Notes: generated from the letters alone by a model not told the origin. A stretch of DNA of 38,651 bases from Betaproteobacteria bacterium (GCA_016210745.1 JACQTO010000170.1:1-38651), one strand, 5' to 3'. Positions 7,359 to 16,949 are shown, counted from the stretch's first letter. Program-made: numbers and translations.

Positions 7359-8978
7359 ATGAGCAGCGCGAACAAACCCGAACGGACCGCCAACGGCTTC
7401 GATGCGGAATACGACGTCGTCGTCGTCGGCTATGGCTACGCCGGCGGCGTCTCGGCGATAGAGGCAGCCAAGAACGGCGCCAAGGTGCTGCTGATCGAAA
7501 AGGCCTCCGTCCCCGGGGGTGTGTCTATCTGCTCGTATGGCGCGCTGCGCTGCGCCTCGAACCGGCAGCTTGCCTTCGATTACCTGAAGGAAACCAACGC
7601 CGGCCGTACCCCTGACGATGTAATCCGGGCGCTCGCGGACGGAATGTGCGAAATGGAGGGCTATGCCCGCGAGCTTGCCAAGGCGAGCGGTGCAGAGGTG
7701 AGCACCACCGAGGAATGGGGCAAGGGCGCGAACTATCCCTTGCGCGGCGCCAACACCTTCTATCATTCCACCCTGTCGCTGCCGGGATTCGACGCGCGCA
7801 AGACCTACCCGTGGGCGAACGGCGCACCCGGCGGCCCGGTGACCTTCAAGGTGGTGGAGGACAACCTCGCGCGATACGACGTGGATGTCTGGCTCAGCAC
7901 CGAAGCGTTGCGGTTGATCAGCCGCGACGCGGGCTCGACGCAGGAAATCCTCGGCATCACAGTGCGCAGCAAGACCCGGGGCGTGCTGCGCGTAATGGCG
8001 CGCCGCGGCGTAATCCTGTGCACCGGCGGCTTCGAAGGGAACAGGGAAATGCGCGAACAGTTCTGGGAAGGCGTGCCGATCAGGCCCTGTTGCGGAATGA
8101 GCAACAGCGGCGACGGCATCCGCATGGCGCAGGACGTGGGCGCGAAGCTCTGGCACATGTGGCATTTCCACGGATGCTATGGTTTCACCTACCCGGACCC
8201 CCGGTATCCGTACATGGTCCGGGTCAAACGACTGCCGGACTGGACCCCCGGGCGTGAAGGCGAGGCGAAGGTCAAGATGGTCTGGATCCTGCTCGACCAG
8301 AACGGCAAGCGCTACATGAACGAATACCAGCCTTATACGCAGGACACCACCCACCGCCCGATGCAGTACTTCGATCCGGCCACGCAGCGCTATCCGCGCA
8401 ACCCGTCGTTCCTGATTTGCGATGAGAACGGGCGCAAGATGTACCCGATCGGACGGCCCACCTCCAACGACGAGGGCGTGCGCGTGGACTGGAGCGAAGA
8501 CAATATGAAGGAAGTCGAAATGGGGATCCTGAAGCGCGCTGATTCCATTGCCGAACTCGCGCGGATTCTTGGCGTCGATTTGGCCGAGACCGAGCGCAGC
8601 GTTGCACGTTGGAACACGCTCTGCGACAAGACTCATGATGAGGACCACGGTCGGCCCGCCGGTACCATGGCCCGGATCGATACGCCGCCGTTCTACGGCG
8701 CCCCCGTCAGCACCATTGTCACCAACACGCAGGGCGGTCCGGTACACAACGCGCGGCAGGAGATCATCGACGCCTTCGGCGATCCGATCCCGCGTCTCTT
8801 CGCCGCGGGCGAGATGGGCAGTTCATTCGGCCACCTGTACATGTCAGGCAGCAACATCACCGAGTGCTTCGTCAATGGCCGGATAGCCGGCCGCAGCGTG
8901 ATGGCGGCCCCGCCGTGGAAAGCCGCCGACTCCAAGGTGCGCACCGGCACGCGCGAAGCGGAGATCACCAGTGAATAG
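7359..8978 (+). CDS. FAD-dependent oxidoreductase (FAD_binding_2; fumarate reductase/ketosteroid dehydrogenase-like)
   Basis: A 539-residue flavoprotein. The Rossmann dinucleotide-binding motif VVVVGYGYAGG has G24, G26 and G29 as the GxGxxG glycines, followed by the acidic end VLLIEKA. The body carries CTGGFEGN and a C-terminal FAD loop LFAAGEMGSSFGHLYMSG. Family members oxidise or reduce C-C bonds next to a carbonyl or carboxyl (fumarate reductase, urocanate reductase, 3-ketosteroid dehydrogenase), so an enone/alkanone or enoate step is a reasonable guess. The start is ATG 7359, preceded by AAAAGGAGG; the frame is open to 7269 but that part overlaps the predicted promoter. There is no signal peptide, so it is cytoplasmic. 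It is roughly 60% identical by eye to the protein at 17984-19582. The phosphatase gene begins 11 bases later. Confidence 0.85.
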   Translation: MSSANKPERTANGFDAEYDVVVVGYGYAGGVSAIEAAKNGAKVLLIEKASVPGGVSICSYGALRCASNRQLAFDYLKETNAGRTPDDVIRALADGMCEMEGYARELAKASGAEVSTTEEWGKGANYPLRGANTFYHSTLSLPGFDARKTYPWANGAPGGPVTFKVVEDNLARYDVDVWLSTEALRLISRDAGSTQEILGITVRSKTRGVLRVMARRGVILCTGGFEGNREMREQFWEGVPIRPCCGMSNSGDGIRMAQDVGAKLWHMWHFHGCYGFTYPDPRYPYMVRVKRLPDWTPGREGEAKVKMVWILLDQNGKRYMNEYQPYTQDTTHRPMQYFDPATQRYPRNPSFLICDENGRKMYPIGRPTSNDEGVRVDWSEDNMKEVEMGILKRADSIAELARILGVDLAETERSVARWNTLCDKTHDEDHGRPAGTMARIDTPPFYGAPVSTIVTNTQGGPVHNARQEIIDAFGDPIPRLFAAGEMGSSFGHLYMSGSNITECFVNGRIAGRSVMAAPPWKAADSKVRTGTREAEITSE

Positions 8979-8989
8979 CGGCGCGCCTG

Positions 8990-9973
8990 ATGCCCCGCCT
9001 TGAAACGGCACGAATGTCAGGGCGCGCGGAAGCTGTCCAGCGCTGCTTCAGAGCTTGGCAGCGGCTAGCCCTGGCGGCCATCTCTCAAGACAGACAAACT
9101 GCGGAGGAATCCGCCGCAGCGCTGTGCGTGGAATTCGAACACCTCGCAGGCGTCGGGTGCCGCGTAGAGGCAGCGCTCGCGCGCGACCTAGGGGCGAGGC
9201 TGCCGGACGGAATGCCCGCGCGACACTCTGAGCTGATCCGCAGGCAAGTACAGCGAACTGCAGAGCATCTCGACGGCGTGCCCTGGCTGTCCGAAGACGC
9301 AGCCTCGAGTGCTGCGCGCGCGCAAGCAGGGCCGGTTCGCGTCTATCTCGTGCGCCATGCAGAATCGACCGGAAACCAGGAACAGAGGCTTCTCGGGGTA
9401 CGCATTCATGGCGCTCTGACACCGCTGGGCCAGGCGCAGTCCCGTCGCACAGCTGATTATCTTTCGTCCGCCTTCAGGGATTTGCGCGACGCCAAAGTCC
9501 TCCTTGTCTCAAGTCCCGTAGGTCGCGCGCTGGAAACGGCACGGCCGATCGGCGCACGCCTGGGTTGTCCGGTCTCCAGCGAGCCCAACCTCGCCGAACT
9601 CGACATCGGCGACTGGACGGGAAAATATTTCTCCGAACTTGAAGCCGATCCGGCCTATCGCCAGTGGATGCAAGATAAGTGGTTTTGCGCCCCCCCGGGT
9701 GGAGAGTCGATGTTCGAAGTGCGCACGCGCGCGTGCGAGGCTCTGGCCGGGCTAGTCCTTCAGGCAAGGCGCACCGGCTCGGTATTGATCGTCGTGACCC
9801 ACTTCTTCCCGTTGATGGCGATATTCGACGTAGTTATGCTTGGTACCAACATCCGCCCCGACAATAGCTCGATCAGCTGCTTCGACTATGCTGCGGGACA
9901 CTGGTCATCATCGTTTATCAACAGCACCGCGCACCTTGGCGAGGATGGAGCGAAGCCGGTGGGCTACGTGTAG
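8990..9973 (+). CDS. Histidine phosphatase family protein
   Basis: A 327-residue protein whose C-terminal ~210 residues form a phosphoglycerate-mutase-like histidine phosphatase domain. The phosphohistidine motif LVRHAES is at about residues 124-130, with a second conserved arginine in SSPVGRALETA, an acidic ELDIGDWTG segment and the late histidine in VVTHFFPL. The first ~110 residues are a helical region I do not recognise. The substrate cannot be predicted; members range from sugar-phosphate phosphatases to Ais/SixA-like proteins. It sits 11 bases after the FAD dehydrogenase and is probably co-transcribed. An alternative ATG exists at 9014. Its last 34 codons are duplicated at 15803-15908, at the far end of the following sensory module. 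Confidence 0.75.
   Translation: MPRLETARMSGRAEAVQRCFRAWQRLALAAISQDRQTAEESAAALCVEFEHLAGVGCRVEAALARDLGARLPDGMPARHSELIRRQVQRTAEHLDGVPWLSEDAASSAARAQAGPVRVYLVRHAESTGNQEQRLLGVRIHGALTPLGQAQSRRTADYLSSAFRDLRDAKVLLVSSPVGRALETARPIGARLGCPVSSEPNLAELDIGDWTGKYFSELEADPAYRQWMQDKWFCAPPGGESMFEVRTRACEALAGLVLQARRTGSVLIVVTHFFPLMAIFDVVMLGTNIRPDNSSISCFDYAAGHWSSSFINSTAHLGEDGAKPVGYV
9868..9973 (+). repeat. 106-bp direct repeat, copy 1 (3' end of the phosphatase gene)
   Basis: These 106 bases recur at 15803-15908 with a single mismatch (GGGACACTGG here, GGGACGCTGG there). Weaker similarity continues about 27 bases past the stop codon. The two copies bracket the kinase and both HD-GYP genes. Confidence 0.93.
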
Positions 9974-10107
9974 TCCACTATTATTCGCTGAGCCAGTGTC
10001 CAGCCGACTGCGGCTCTCATCACCGATACTATGGGACGCATCGACATAAATGAAAACAGCGCACCACCGATAATCAATTGACTCCTGTGCGGAATAACCG
10101 GACACGA

Positions 10108-11598
10108 ATGATGGAATCTAAATCCATAAAGAGCCAACTGACGTCACTCGTCGCCGTGCTGACGGTGTTCTTGCTCGCTGTTGTGCTGCTGGCCGTCGAG
10201 GGGATGCGCCACATCGAGAGCGGGCTGCGAACCGTTTATGAGGACCGCGTTATTCCTATGCAACAGATTGCCAATGTCCGTTATGCCTATTCAGTGAGAG
10301 TGATGGGCAGCTTGCATCAGCTTGAGGCCGGCCGCCTGAGCTGGGATCAGGCCGCCGCCAATATTGGCGATGCGGAGGCGAACGCGGCGCACGAGTGGAA
10401 AGCTTATCTCGGCACCTTTCTGACGGAGGAAGAAAAGCGCCTCATCGCCGAATACGAACCGCTCGCTCGCACGCGCGGCACCGTTCTCGCCAAAGCAAAT
10501 GCCATGATAAAGGCAGGCGACATGGACACACTGAAGCGATTCATAGCCGGCGAAATTTACCCGGCAGTCGAATCCGCAGCCATGAAGCTTGGCGAGTTGA
10601 GTGCCCTGCAGGAGGAGGTCACCAAGCAAGTCTACGAAGACGCTGCTGCCGCCTACCGGATGTGGGTGAGGATCTTTCTTCTGCTCCTGCTCCTGGGCGC
10701 CGGCGTAGGGGCGGGAATAGGTATGGCAGTGATGCGGCGGGTAAGCGCCCCGATCGTCATGCTCCAGCAAGCCGCGGAGCGGCTGGCCCAGGGTGATCTT
10801 ACGGCTCGCGCCCCCACCCAAGGGAACCACGAACTTGGCCAGCTTGCGGGCGCGTTCAATGCGATGGCCGAAAGCCTGCAAGGCATCGCCGCAGAGCGCA
10901 AGCAGACGGAGCAAGCGCGTGAGCACCTCGTGCGGGACCTGGAGTTGCTCAGCGAGCGGCTCGCCATGACCCAAGAGGAAGAGCGCCGCAAGATCACCTA
11001 TGCGTTGCATGAGGAATTGGGCCAGGAACTTGCGGCCCTAAAGGTGTATGTCGAGATGTCCAGGCCCGACGGCGGCATGGGGCCGGGATCTCCTCTCGAC
11101 GTGGCTCTTACGGTGACGACGCACGCAATGGAGCGGATCCGCAAATTGGTTCTGGATCTCGATTCCCAGGAATTGGAAGACTTCGGGCTACACGCGGCGA
11201 TGCGAAATTATTGTGGGCGGGAGACCGTGGTGGGCGGCTGGAACATGCATATTGACGCGCCGACGATCGACGTTCAAGCGCCCCGCCCGGTGGAAAGAGC
11301 TTGCTTTCGCGTCTTGCAGGAGGCGCTGCGCAATGTCTTGCACCACGCACAGGCAAGCGAGGTCTGGGTTGAATTGCACCAGCGCGCCGGCGAATTGGAA
11401 CTCGGAATACGCGACAACGGGATCGGATTCGATCCGAACGCCGTGCGCGACGAGAAAAAGCACGAGGGCGGCAGCCAAGGGCTGCTTTTGATGCAGATCC
11501 GGGCGAAACAAGTGGGAGGGTCGGTGGAAATCAAATCGACCGCCGGCGCTGGAACTGAGATTCGAGTGGTTTTCCGATCGGATGCCGCTCTTGCGTAG
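10108..11598 (+). CDS. Sensor histidine kinase, NarX/HisKA_3 type, with four-helix-bundle sensor and HAMP
   Basis: A 496-residue membrane kinase. Order: TM1 at about residues 9-31, a periplasmic helical region (32-185, four-helix-bundle MCP-like), TM2 at about 186-208, HAMP (209-265), a short coiled coil, the HisKA_3-type dimerisation helix with phospho-acceptor H301 in ALHEELGQ, and an HATPase_c domain with an N-box in LQEALRNVLHHAQ and DNGIGFDP. This is the NarX/LiaS/DegS class, whose partners are NarL-type response regulators, but no response regulator gene is adjacent, so it is an orphan in this window. Start is ATG 10108 (or 10111); there is no clear Shine-Dalgarno and the frame stays open to a TTG at 10078. 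It lies just after the first copy of the 106-bp repeat. Input signal unknown. Confidence 0.85.
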   Translation: MMESKSIKSQLTSLVAVLTVFLLAVVLLAVEGMRHIESGLRTVYEDRVIPMQQIANVRYAYSVRVMGSLHQLEAGRLSWDQAAANIGDAEANAAHEWKAYLGTFLTEEEKRLIAEYEPLARTRGTVLAKANAMIKAGDMDTLKRFIAGEIYPAVESAAMKLGELSALQEEVTKQVYEDAAAAYRMWVRIFLLLLLLGAGVGAGIGMAVMRRVSAPIVMLQQAAERLAQGDLTARAPTQGNHELGQLAGAFNAMAESLQGIAAERKQTEQAREHLVRDLELLSERLAMTQEEERRKITYALHEELGQELAALKVYVEMSRPDGGMGPGSPLDVALTVTTHAMERIRKLVLDLDSQELEDFGLHAAMRNYCGRETVVGGWNMHIDAPTIDVQAPRPVERACFRVLQEALRNVLHHAQASEVWVELHQRAGELELGIRDNGIGFDPNAVRDEKKHEGGSQGLLLMQIRAKQVGGSVEIKSTAGAGTEIRVVFRSDAALA

Positions 11599-11823
11599 CG
11601 ACAGCGGCGCTGCGCCAGCGAGCTAGGCTTTCGGAGGCGAAGTCAGCGCAGGTCGGTGCTGCATCGCAACGGCGTTGCCTTGCAACGTTTTAACTAAATG
11701 GGTTTGCGAAGTAACTGGTTTTTGCACCACAATGCGCCATCTGCGGCCATGTTTTCATCACGCTATCTCGGCAACTCTGCCAGCGTGAACACAATTACCT
11801 GTCTGCAGTAGCAGGAGGCGTCG

Positions 11824-14163
11824 ATGAACGATGATCATCAGGTTAACGTAGACGTCAAACGACCTGCATCCTACAGGTACGGTGAAAGACTTCCCGCCGA
11901 CTCCGCCATGCTGGAGGAACTGCTGAAGGAAACTGATATTCAGCAACTCTTCGAGTCGTATTACAACCTGATCAATATACCTGTCGCCATCATCGACCTT
12001 GACGCCAATGTCCTATTTTCCTCGCGTTGGCAGCGCATCTGCACCGAGTTTCACCGCGTCCATCCAACGACGTGCGAGCGCTGTCTCGAAAGCGATAGAC
12101 ATTTGGCGGCACTACTGCGCGAGGGGAAGACTTATGCCATCTACGCCTGCCGCAACCATCTGACCGACTGCGCCGCCCCGATCATCATCGAGGGGAAACA
12201 TATAGCCAACGTCTTCGTAGGGCAGTTCTTCACCGTGCGGCCCGATGAAGGCTTGTTTCGCCTGCAGGCCGAGGAGTTCGGTTTTGATGTCAGCGATTAC
12301 CTTGCAGCACTTCATGAAGTTCCAATAGTCGAGGCGGAGAGGATTCCCGTCATAGTGGAATTGCTGTTGCGGGCGACCCGCTTGATCACGAATCTCGCTA
12401 TCGACCGCAAGAGGGCGAGCGAATCCCAGGCGAGGCAGTCCGTCATTCTCGATACCATCCCGCAGTCCGTGTTCTGGAAAGATACTCAAGGCCGATACCT
12501 CGGTTGCAACGCCCGCTTTGCGAGGAGCGCGGGGCTTGCCACGCCGGACGATATCGTCGGCAAGACCGACTTCGATCTTCCGTGGCCCCGACAAGACGCC
12601 GAGGCGTACCGCGCCGACGACCTGGCTGTGATTTCCGCCAAACAACCCAAGCTGCATTTCGAAGAACCCCTCCAGAAGGCCGACGGTTCGCGCATTGTTG
12701 TAGACACCTCCAAGATTCCACTCGTCGATGCGGGCAACACTGCATACGGAATAGTCGGTATCTACGAAGACATTACCGAGCGCAAGCAGGTAGAAGAAAA
12801 GGCCAAGGCGAGCGAAGAGAAGTTCAGGAAAGCTTTCATGACCGGGGCCGATGCCTTCTATCTGGCTACCTTCCACGATGGCAAGATCGCCGAAGTCAAC
12901 GATTCCTTTGCGGATGTATTCGGCTACACGCGAGAGGAGGCGATCGGGAAGACTTCCATCGAACTCGGCCTTTACGCCGATCCCATCGACAGGCAAAAGT
13001 GGGTTTCGGAAATGGAGGCCACCGGATATATAAGAAACTTGAAACTGCGATCCAGAAGGAAGGGTGGCCAACTAATAACAGTTTTGCTTTCGGTAAGTTT
13101 GCTCAAAGGGGTCGATGACGAACTCATTCTTGGTGTCGTCAAGGACATCACCGAGCAGATACGCAGTCAAGATGCACTGGTCGAGAGCGAATCGCGCTTC
13201 CGCGCCCTGAGCGAGGACTCAGTTGTGGGCATCTACATCGTCCAGGATGGCCGGTTTAGCTACGTTAATAAGGCCATGGCAGGAAAATTCGGGTACGACC
13301 CCGCCGAACTGATCGGGGGAGACCCGCTAAACCTGATCGTGCCCGAAGACCGCGCGTACGCGGGTGAAAACATGCGACGCCGCCTCGCTGGTGAGGATGT
13401 TCCCAGTCATTATGAATTCCGCGCCAGGACCAAGGACGGCGAAACAAGATACATTGAGATTTACGGTGCACTGTCTGTCCTCAATAATCGCCCGGCGATC
13501 ATCGGGAGCCTCGTTGACATCACCGAGCGCTTGCGCAACGCCAACGAGCGCAGAAAGGCCAATGAAGACCTGCGAAATAGCCTGGTAGCGACGATCGGAG
13601 CGATAGCGGCCACCGTCGCGTCGCGCGACCCGTACACGGCCGGGCACCAACGGCGTGTCGCGGAGCTCGCTGCCGCAATCGCTGGGGAAATGGGGCTCGA
13701 ATCGAGCGCGGTAGAAGGCATCCGGTTCGGCGCGCTCATCCACGATCTGGGCAAGGTGCGAGTGCCGGCAGGTATTTTGGTCAAACCGTCGCAGCTATCG
13801 ATGGCGGAATTCGAATTGATCAAGGAACACCCTCAAGCCGGCTACGAGATCGTGAAGGACATCCGCTTTCCTTGGCCGGTGGCAGCGATGATCCACCAGC
13901 ATCACGAGCGTCTGGACGGTTCGGGCTATCCGCAGGGACTCAAACGCGACGAGATCGCGCTGGAGGCCCGGATACTCGCCGTCGCCGATGTGGTCGAAGC
14001 GATGGCATCGCACCGGCCGTACCGCGCCAGCCTGGGGATCGAGGTAGCCCTGCAAAAGATTGAAGAGAAGCGTGGCCAGTGGTTCGATTCGCGGGTGGTG
14101 GAAGCGTGCGTGAGACTGTTCAGAGAAGCGCGCTTCTCTTTCGAATCGACAAGCCAAAGTTGA
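11824..14163 (+). CDS. PocR-PAS-PAS-PAS-HD-GYP protein, probable c-di-GMP phosphodiesterase
   Basis: A 779-residue soluble sensor protein. Residues ~35-190 match a PocR sensory domain: [16 protein letters not shown], then cysteines in [11 protein letters not shown] and [11 protein letters not shown], and the FVGQFF end. Three PAS domains follow at roughly 207-320, 330-440 and 455-565, two ending in an EDITERK/DITERL-type PAC. The C-terminal HD-GYP domain (about 585-770) has the HD pair at H640-D641 in [18 protein letters not shown] with Y702-P703, and [14 protein letters not shown], so the metal ligands look intact. HD-GYP domains hydrolyse cyclic di-GMP. PocR domains often sense small molecules such as propanediol-like hydrocarbons. 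The ATG has a GCAGGAGG site. The next gene begins 4 bases after its stop and carries a near-duplicate HD-GYP domain. Confidence 0.86.
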   Translation: MNDDHQVNVDVKRPASYRYGERLPADSAMLEELLKETDIQQLFESYYNLINIPVAIIDLDANVLFSSRWQRICTEFHRVHPTTCERCLESDRHLAALLREGKTYAIYACRNHLTDCAAPIIIEGKHIANVFVGQFFTVRPDEGLFRLQAEEFGFDVSDYLAALHEVPIVEAERIPVIVELLLRATRLITNLAIDRKRASESQARQSVILDTIPQSVFWKDTQGRYLGCNARFARSAGLATPDDIVGKTDFDLPWPRQDAEAYRADDLAVISAKQPKLHFEEPLQKADGSRIVVDTSKIPLVDAGNTAYGIVGIYEDITERKQVEEKAKASEEKFRKAFMTGADAFYLATFHDGKIAEVNDSFADVFGYTREEAIGKTSIELGLYADPIDRQKWVSEMEATGYIRNLKLRSRRKGGQLITVLLSVSLLKGVDDELILGVVKDITEQIRSQDALVESESRFRALSEDSVVGIYIVQDGRFSYVNKAMAGKFGYDPAELIGGDPLNLIVPEDRAYAGENMRRRLAGEDVPSHYEFRARTKDGETRYIEIYGALSVLNNRPAIIGSLVDITERLRNANERRKANEDLRNSLVATIGAIAATVASRDPYTAGHQRRVAELAAAIAGEMGLESSAVEGIRFGALIHDLGKVRVPAGILVKPSQLSMAEFELIKEHPQAGYEIVKDIRFPWPVAAMIHQHHERLDGSGYPQGLKRDEIALEARILAVADVVEAMASHRPYRASLGIEVALQKIEEKRGQWFDSRVVEACVRLFREARFSFESTSQS
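13621..14130 (+). repeat. HD-GYP coding repeat, copy 1
   Basis: The HD-GYP-coding stretch here is closely related at the DNA level to 15212-15725 in the next gene. Long runs are identical, for example around GACCCGTACACGGCCGGGCA. The preceding helices ([14 protein letters not shown] versus ATVAAVASTVESRD) also align, so the duplication includes the linker. Confidence 0.85.
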
Positions 14164-14167
14164 CCCA

Positions 14168-15772
14168 ATGGCATCGATGGCAGCGAATGCAATGCGGTTT
14201 TCCCCGGTTTGGCGCCGTAACTTGCTGCTCTTGGGCTTGCTCGCACTGCCCATGCTGTCGGCACAGGCGCGCTCGCTAGAGGAGATTCGCGCGACCGGGA
14301 CACTGCGCATTTGCGTCGCGGGCGCGAGCGCGCCACTTTACCAAGCCAATGGCGAGGCATTCGCGCGGTTTCTGGGAGTGCAAGCCGAAGTGAGGCGCCT
14401 TGCCAGCTTCGATGAGCAATTTCACAACGCCGCCGGAGTCACCGTGGAGAGCGCTCGCTACGAGGCGCGATTGCTTGGCGATGGCAGCTGCGATGTTTTC
14501 CCGAACGATCTGCATATCGTTGCCTGGCGCGAGTTGAAGATGCTGCTGGTACCGTATTACACGGTGCGCAAGGTCATCGTCGCGCGCCGCGCCCTGCGCG
14601 CAACGCTAGAAGGCGTCGCGGACCTCAAAGGTCGAAGCGCAGCGGTGCAGGAGGGAACTGCTTACGACACTTGGCTCATGCAGATGAACAGCGAGCAATT
14701 CGCCAAGAACCCGGTGGTCATCACTTATGCTTCGACCGAGGAGAGCGTCAGGCTAGTAGCCGAAGGAGCGGCGGATTTCACTGTCTTGGGCACCGAAGGT
14801 GCATTCAAGTGGGTGCGCGGTGACGTCGCACGACTCGCCATTTTGTTCCCTGTCGACGACCCAGTGCCGGTCGGCTGGGGTGTTCGCCTCGGGGCGAAAT
14901 CTTTGGCGGCGGAACTGGAGCGTTTCTTTGCCGAGAGCCGGCGCGTCGGCTCGGACCTGGACGGGAATTGGCAGCAGTATTACCGGGTGTCCCTGATGGA
15001 ATATCAGCTCTACCAGGCATCGTTCGGCTCGGGAAAGCTGGACTTTAAGGCGATGCTTGTCCGGACGGCGCCGGCAATCGCCGCAGTCTTGGCGTTGCTC
15101 GTCGCCATGCTGGTTTGGGCTCTGCGCAGCTCGATTCGGCATCGGAAGGCGGTCGACGCCTTGCGCAGCAATCTCGAAGCGACCGTGGCGGCCGTCGCCT
15201 CGACGGTCGAGTCGCGCGACCCGTACACGGCCGGGCATCAACGGCGTGTCGCGGAACTCGCTGCCGCAATCGCAGGAGAGATGGGGCTCAAATCAAGCGT
15301 GATCCAAGGCATCCGTTTCGGCGCGCTCATCCACGATCTGGGCAAGGTGCAGGTGCCCGAGGAATTGCTTGCCAAGCCGACGGGGCTGACGAAGTGGGAG
15401 TTCGAACTGTTAAAGGCACATCCCCAGGTAGGCTACGAGATCGTCAAAGACATCCAATTCCCATGGCCCGTGGCGGCGATGATCCGCCAGCATCATGAGC
15501 GCCTGGACGGCTCCGGCTACCCGCAGGGGCTCAAAGGCGAGGAGATCCTAATTGAGGCCCGGATCCTAGCCGTCGCCGACGTAGTTGAGGCGATGGCGTC
15601 GCACCGGCCCTATCGTCCCGGACTGGGTATCGAAGTTGCGCTGGCGGAGATCGAAAAGAACGCTGGACGCTGGTATGACCACAATGTCGCGGCCGCTTGC
15701 CTAAGCCTGTTTCGCAAGAAGTCTTTTGTGCTCGCAAACGACGAGCCGGCCAGCGTCGCGGCTAATGGCTAG
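14168..15772 (+). CDS. Periplasmic binding-domain HD-GYP membrane protein, probable c-di-GMP phosphodiesterase
   Basis: A 534-residue protein with a signal sequence or anchor (RRNLLLLGLLALPMLSAQA), an extracytoplasmic type-2 substrate-binding domain (SBP_bac_3-like, about residues 38-285, beginning LEEIRATGTLRICVAG), one membrane helix near 296-318 and a cytoplasmic HD-GYP domain. The HD pair is H389-D390 in HDLGK and the GYP tyrosine is Y451 in [11 protein letters not shown]. The layout couples binding of a periplasmic amino-acid-like or organic ligand to c-di-GMP turnover. It begins 4 bases after the previous stop and is probably translationally coupled; ATG 14192 is an alternative start giving a more typical signal peptide. 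The HD-GYP domain is a recent relative of the one in the preceding gene. Confidence 0.83.
   Translation: MASMAANAMRFSPVWRRNLLLLGLLALPMLSAQARSLEEIRATGTLRICVAGASAPLYQANGEAFARFLGVQAEVRRLASFDEQFHNAAGVTVESARYEARLLGDGSCDVFPNDLHIVAWRELKMLLVPYYTVRKVIVARRALRATLEGVADLKGRSAAVQEGTAYDTWLMQMNSEQFAKNPVVITYASTEESVRLVAEGAADFTVLGTEGAFKWVRGDVARLAILFPVDDPVPVGWGVRLGAKSLAAELERFFAESRRVGSDLDGNWQQYYRVSLMEYQLYQASFGSGKLDFKAMLVRTAPAIAAVLALLVAMLVWALRSSIRHRKAVDALRSNLEATVAAVASTVESRDPYTAGHQRRVAELAAAIAGEMGLKSSVIQGIRFGALIHDLGKVQVPEELLAKPTGLTKWEFELLKAHPQVGYEIVKDIQFPWPVAAMIRQHHERLDGSGYPQGLKGEEILIEARILAVADVVEAMASHRPYRPGLGIEVALAEIEKNAGRWYDHNVAAACLSLFRKKSFVLANDEPASVAANG
15212..15725 (+). repeat. HD-GYP coding repeat, copy 2
   Basis: Second copy of the HD-GYP coding region at 13621-14130, in the adjacent gene and in the same orientation. 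It makes the pair a potential substrate for homologous recombination that would fuse the two sensors. Confidence 0.85.
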
Positions 15773-15802
15773 TGCTGAAGGGGTAACCGATCCGTTCTAA
15801 CT

Positions 15803-15908
15803 CTCGATCAGCTGCTTCGACTATGCTGCGGGACGCTGGTCATCATCGTTTATCAACAGCACCGCGCACCTTGGCGAGGATGGAGCGAAGCCGGTGGGCT
15901 ACGTGTAG
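15803..15908 (+). repeat. 106-bp direct repeat, copy 2 (orphan 3' end of the phosphatase gene)
   Basis: It matches 9868-9973 at 105 of 106 positions and ends at the same TAG. In frame it still encodes the last 34 codons of the phosphatase (ISCFDYAAG, then KPVGYV and stop), but no start or body of that gene precedes it. Past the stop the two copies diverge quickly. The remaining bases to 15983 contain nothing I recognise. Confidence 0.93.
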
Positions 15909-15983
15909 TCGACTCAATCGTTCGCCGAGCCGGTGTCGGCCCGAAACGGCACCTGAATACGCAAGTCTGTGGAAGCTCCGCGA

Positions 15984-16949
15984 TCACTCGAACTTGAGAT
16001 TGAGCTTCTTGACCAGCTTGCCGTACCGGTCCGACTCGTCCCGGATCTTCGCCCCAAGCTCCTCTGGCGTCGAGCCGACGACCTCGATGAATGCGCTTGC
16101 CAAGCGCTCGCGCACTTCCGGCATCTTCAAGACGCGATTGGTATCGGCGTTGATCTTTGCGATGACCTCCCGCGGCGTACCGACTGGCGCAGCCATCGCG
16201 GTCCATAGGGAGGCTTGGAAACCAGGCACCCCCGACTCTGCTATGGTGGGCCAGTTCGGACCGAGCGGAATCCTCCGCGCCGTTGCCGCAGCAACAACTT
16301 TCACGCGTCCCGACTTGATGAACGGGATCGCCGAAGCCGCCGAGGCGATGCCCACCGGCACTTCACCGGCGGCAATCGCTGCGAATGCCGGGGTCCCACC
16401 TTTGTACGCGATATGAAGTATCTTCGCGCCGGTCTCGAGCGCGAAGCGTTCAACCGTCAGGTGATGAATCGTGCCGCTGCCGGGATTGGAAAAAGCCAGT
16501 CCGCCAGGCTGCGTCTTTGAAAACGCGATCATTTCGCCGATGGTATTGAAAGGTGCGGTTGCGGGCGCGGCAAATATCAACGGAGAATCGGTGGCCACCA
16601 CGATAGCTGCCAAATCCCTGGGCGGATTATAGGTAGCCTTGTTGATGACGTGAGGAGTAACGGTCAAGTCGCTGCCTGCCGTCATCAAAAGCGTATAGCC
16701 ATCCGGCGCCGACTTGATCACGAATTCGACTCCGATCACGCCGCTTGCGCCGGGTCGATTCTCGATGACAACGGACTGTTTCCAGATATCCGACAGCCTG
16801 CTCCCGACAAGACGCGCGACGGTATCGATGCCGCCAGGCGTATAGGGCACCACAATCTTGACCGGCCGCGATGGGTAATCCTGCGCATCGACGGCATTCG
16901 TGGAAAACACGGCAAACAAGCCGATCAGCAGCGAAACGATCGAACGCAT
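15984..16949 (-). CDS. Bug-family (tripartite tricarboxylate transporter-type) substrate-binding protein 1
   Basis: A 321-residue periplasmic binding protein of the Bug/TctC family. The signal peptide runs to NAVDA|QDYPSRP, followed by the family start PVKIVVPYTPGG, the binding loop ENRPGASGVIG and SAPDGYTLLM. Bug proteins bind carboxylates or related small molecules for TctAB permeases, or act as extracytoplasmic sensors. No TctA or TctB gene is present in the window. The ATG has AAGGAG. It lies 38 bases after a second Bug gene and is the last gene of the apparent yeiH-FAD-bug-bug run. It is well diverged from its neighbour, so the two probably bind different ligands or conformers. Confidence 0.88.
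   Translation of the reverse strand: MRSIVSLLIGLFAVFSTNAVDAQDYPSRPVKIVVPYTPGGIDTVARLVGSRLSDIWKQSVVIENRPGASGVIGVEFVIKSAPDGYTLLMTAGSDLTVTPHVINKATYNPPRDLAAIVVATDSPLIFAAPATAPFNTIGEMIAFSKTQPGGLAFSNPGSGTIHHLTVERFALETGAKILHIAYKGGTPAFAAIAAGEVPVGIASAASAIPFIKSGRVKVVAAATARRIPLGPNWPTIAESGVPGFQASLWTAMAAPVGTPREVIAKINADTNRVLKMPEVRERLASAFIEVVGSTPEELGAKIRDESDRYGKLVKKLNLKFE

Noticed and set aside
7041-8747. A 568-codon frame on the minus strand opposite the FAD dehydrogenase
   Set aside because: A high-GC shadow of the FAD dehydrogenase codons with no family motifs.
15823-16416. A 197-codon plus-strand frame after the second 106-bp repeat
   Set aside because: It is out of frame with the repeated phosphatase end and runs antisense through a well-supported Bug gene.
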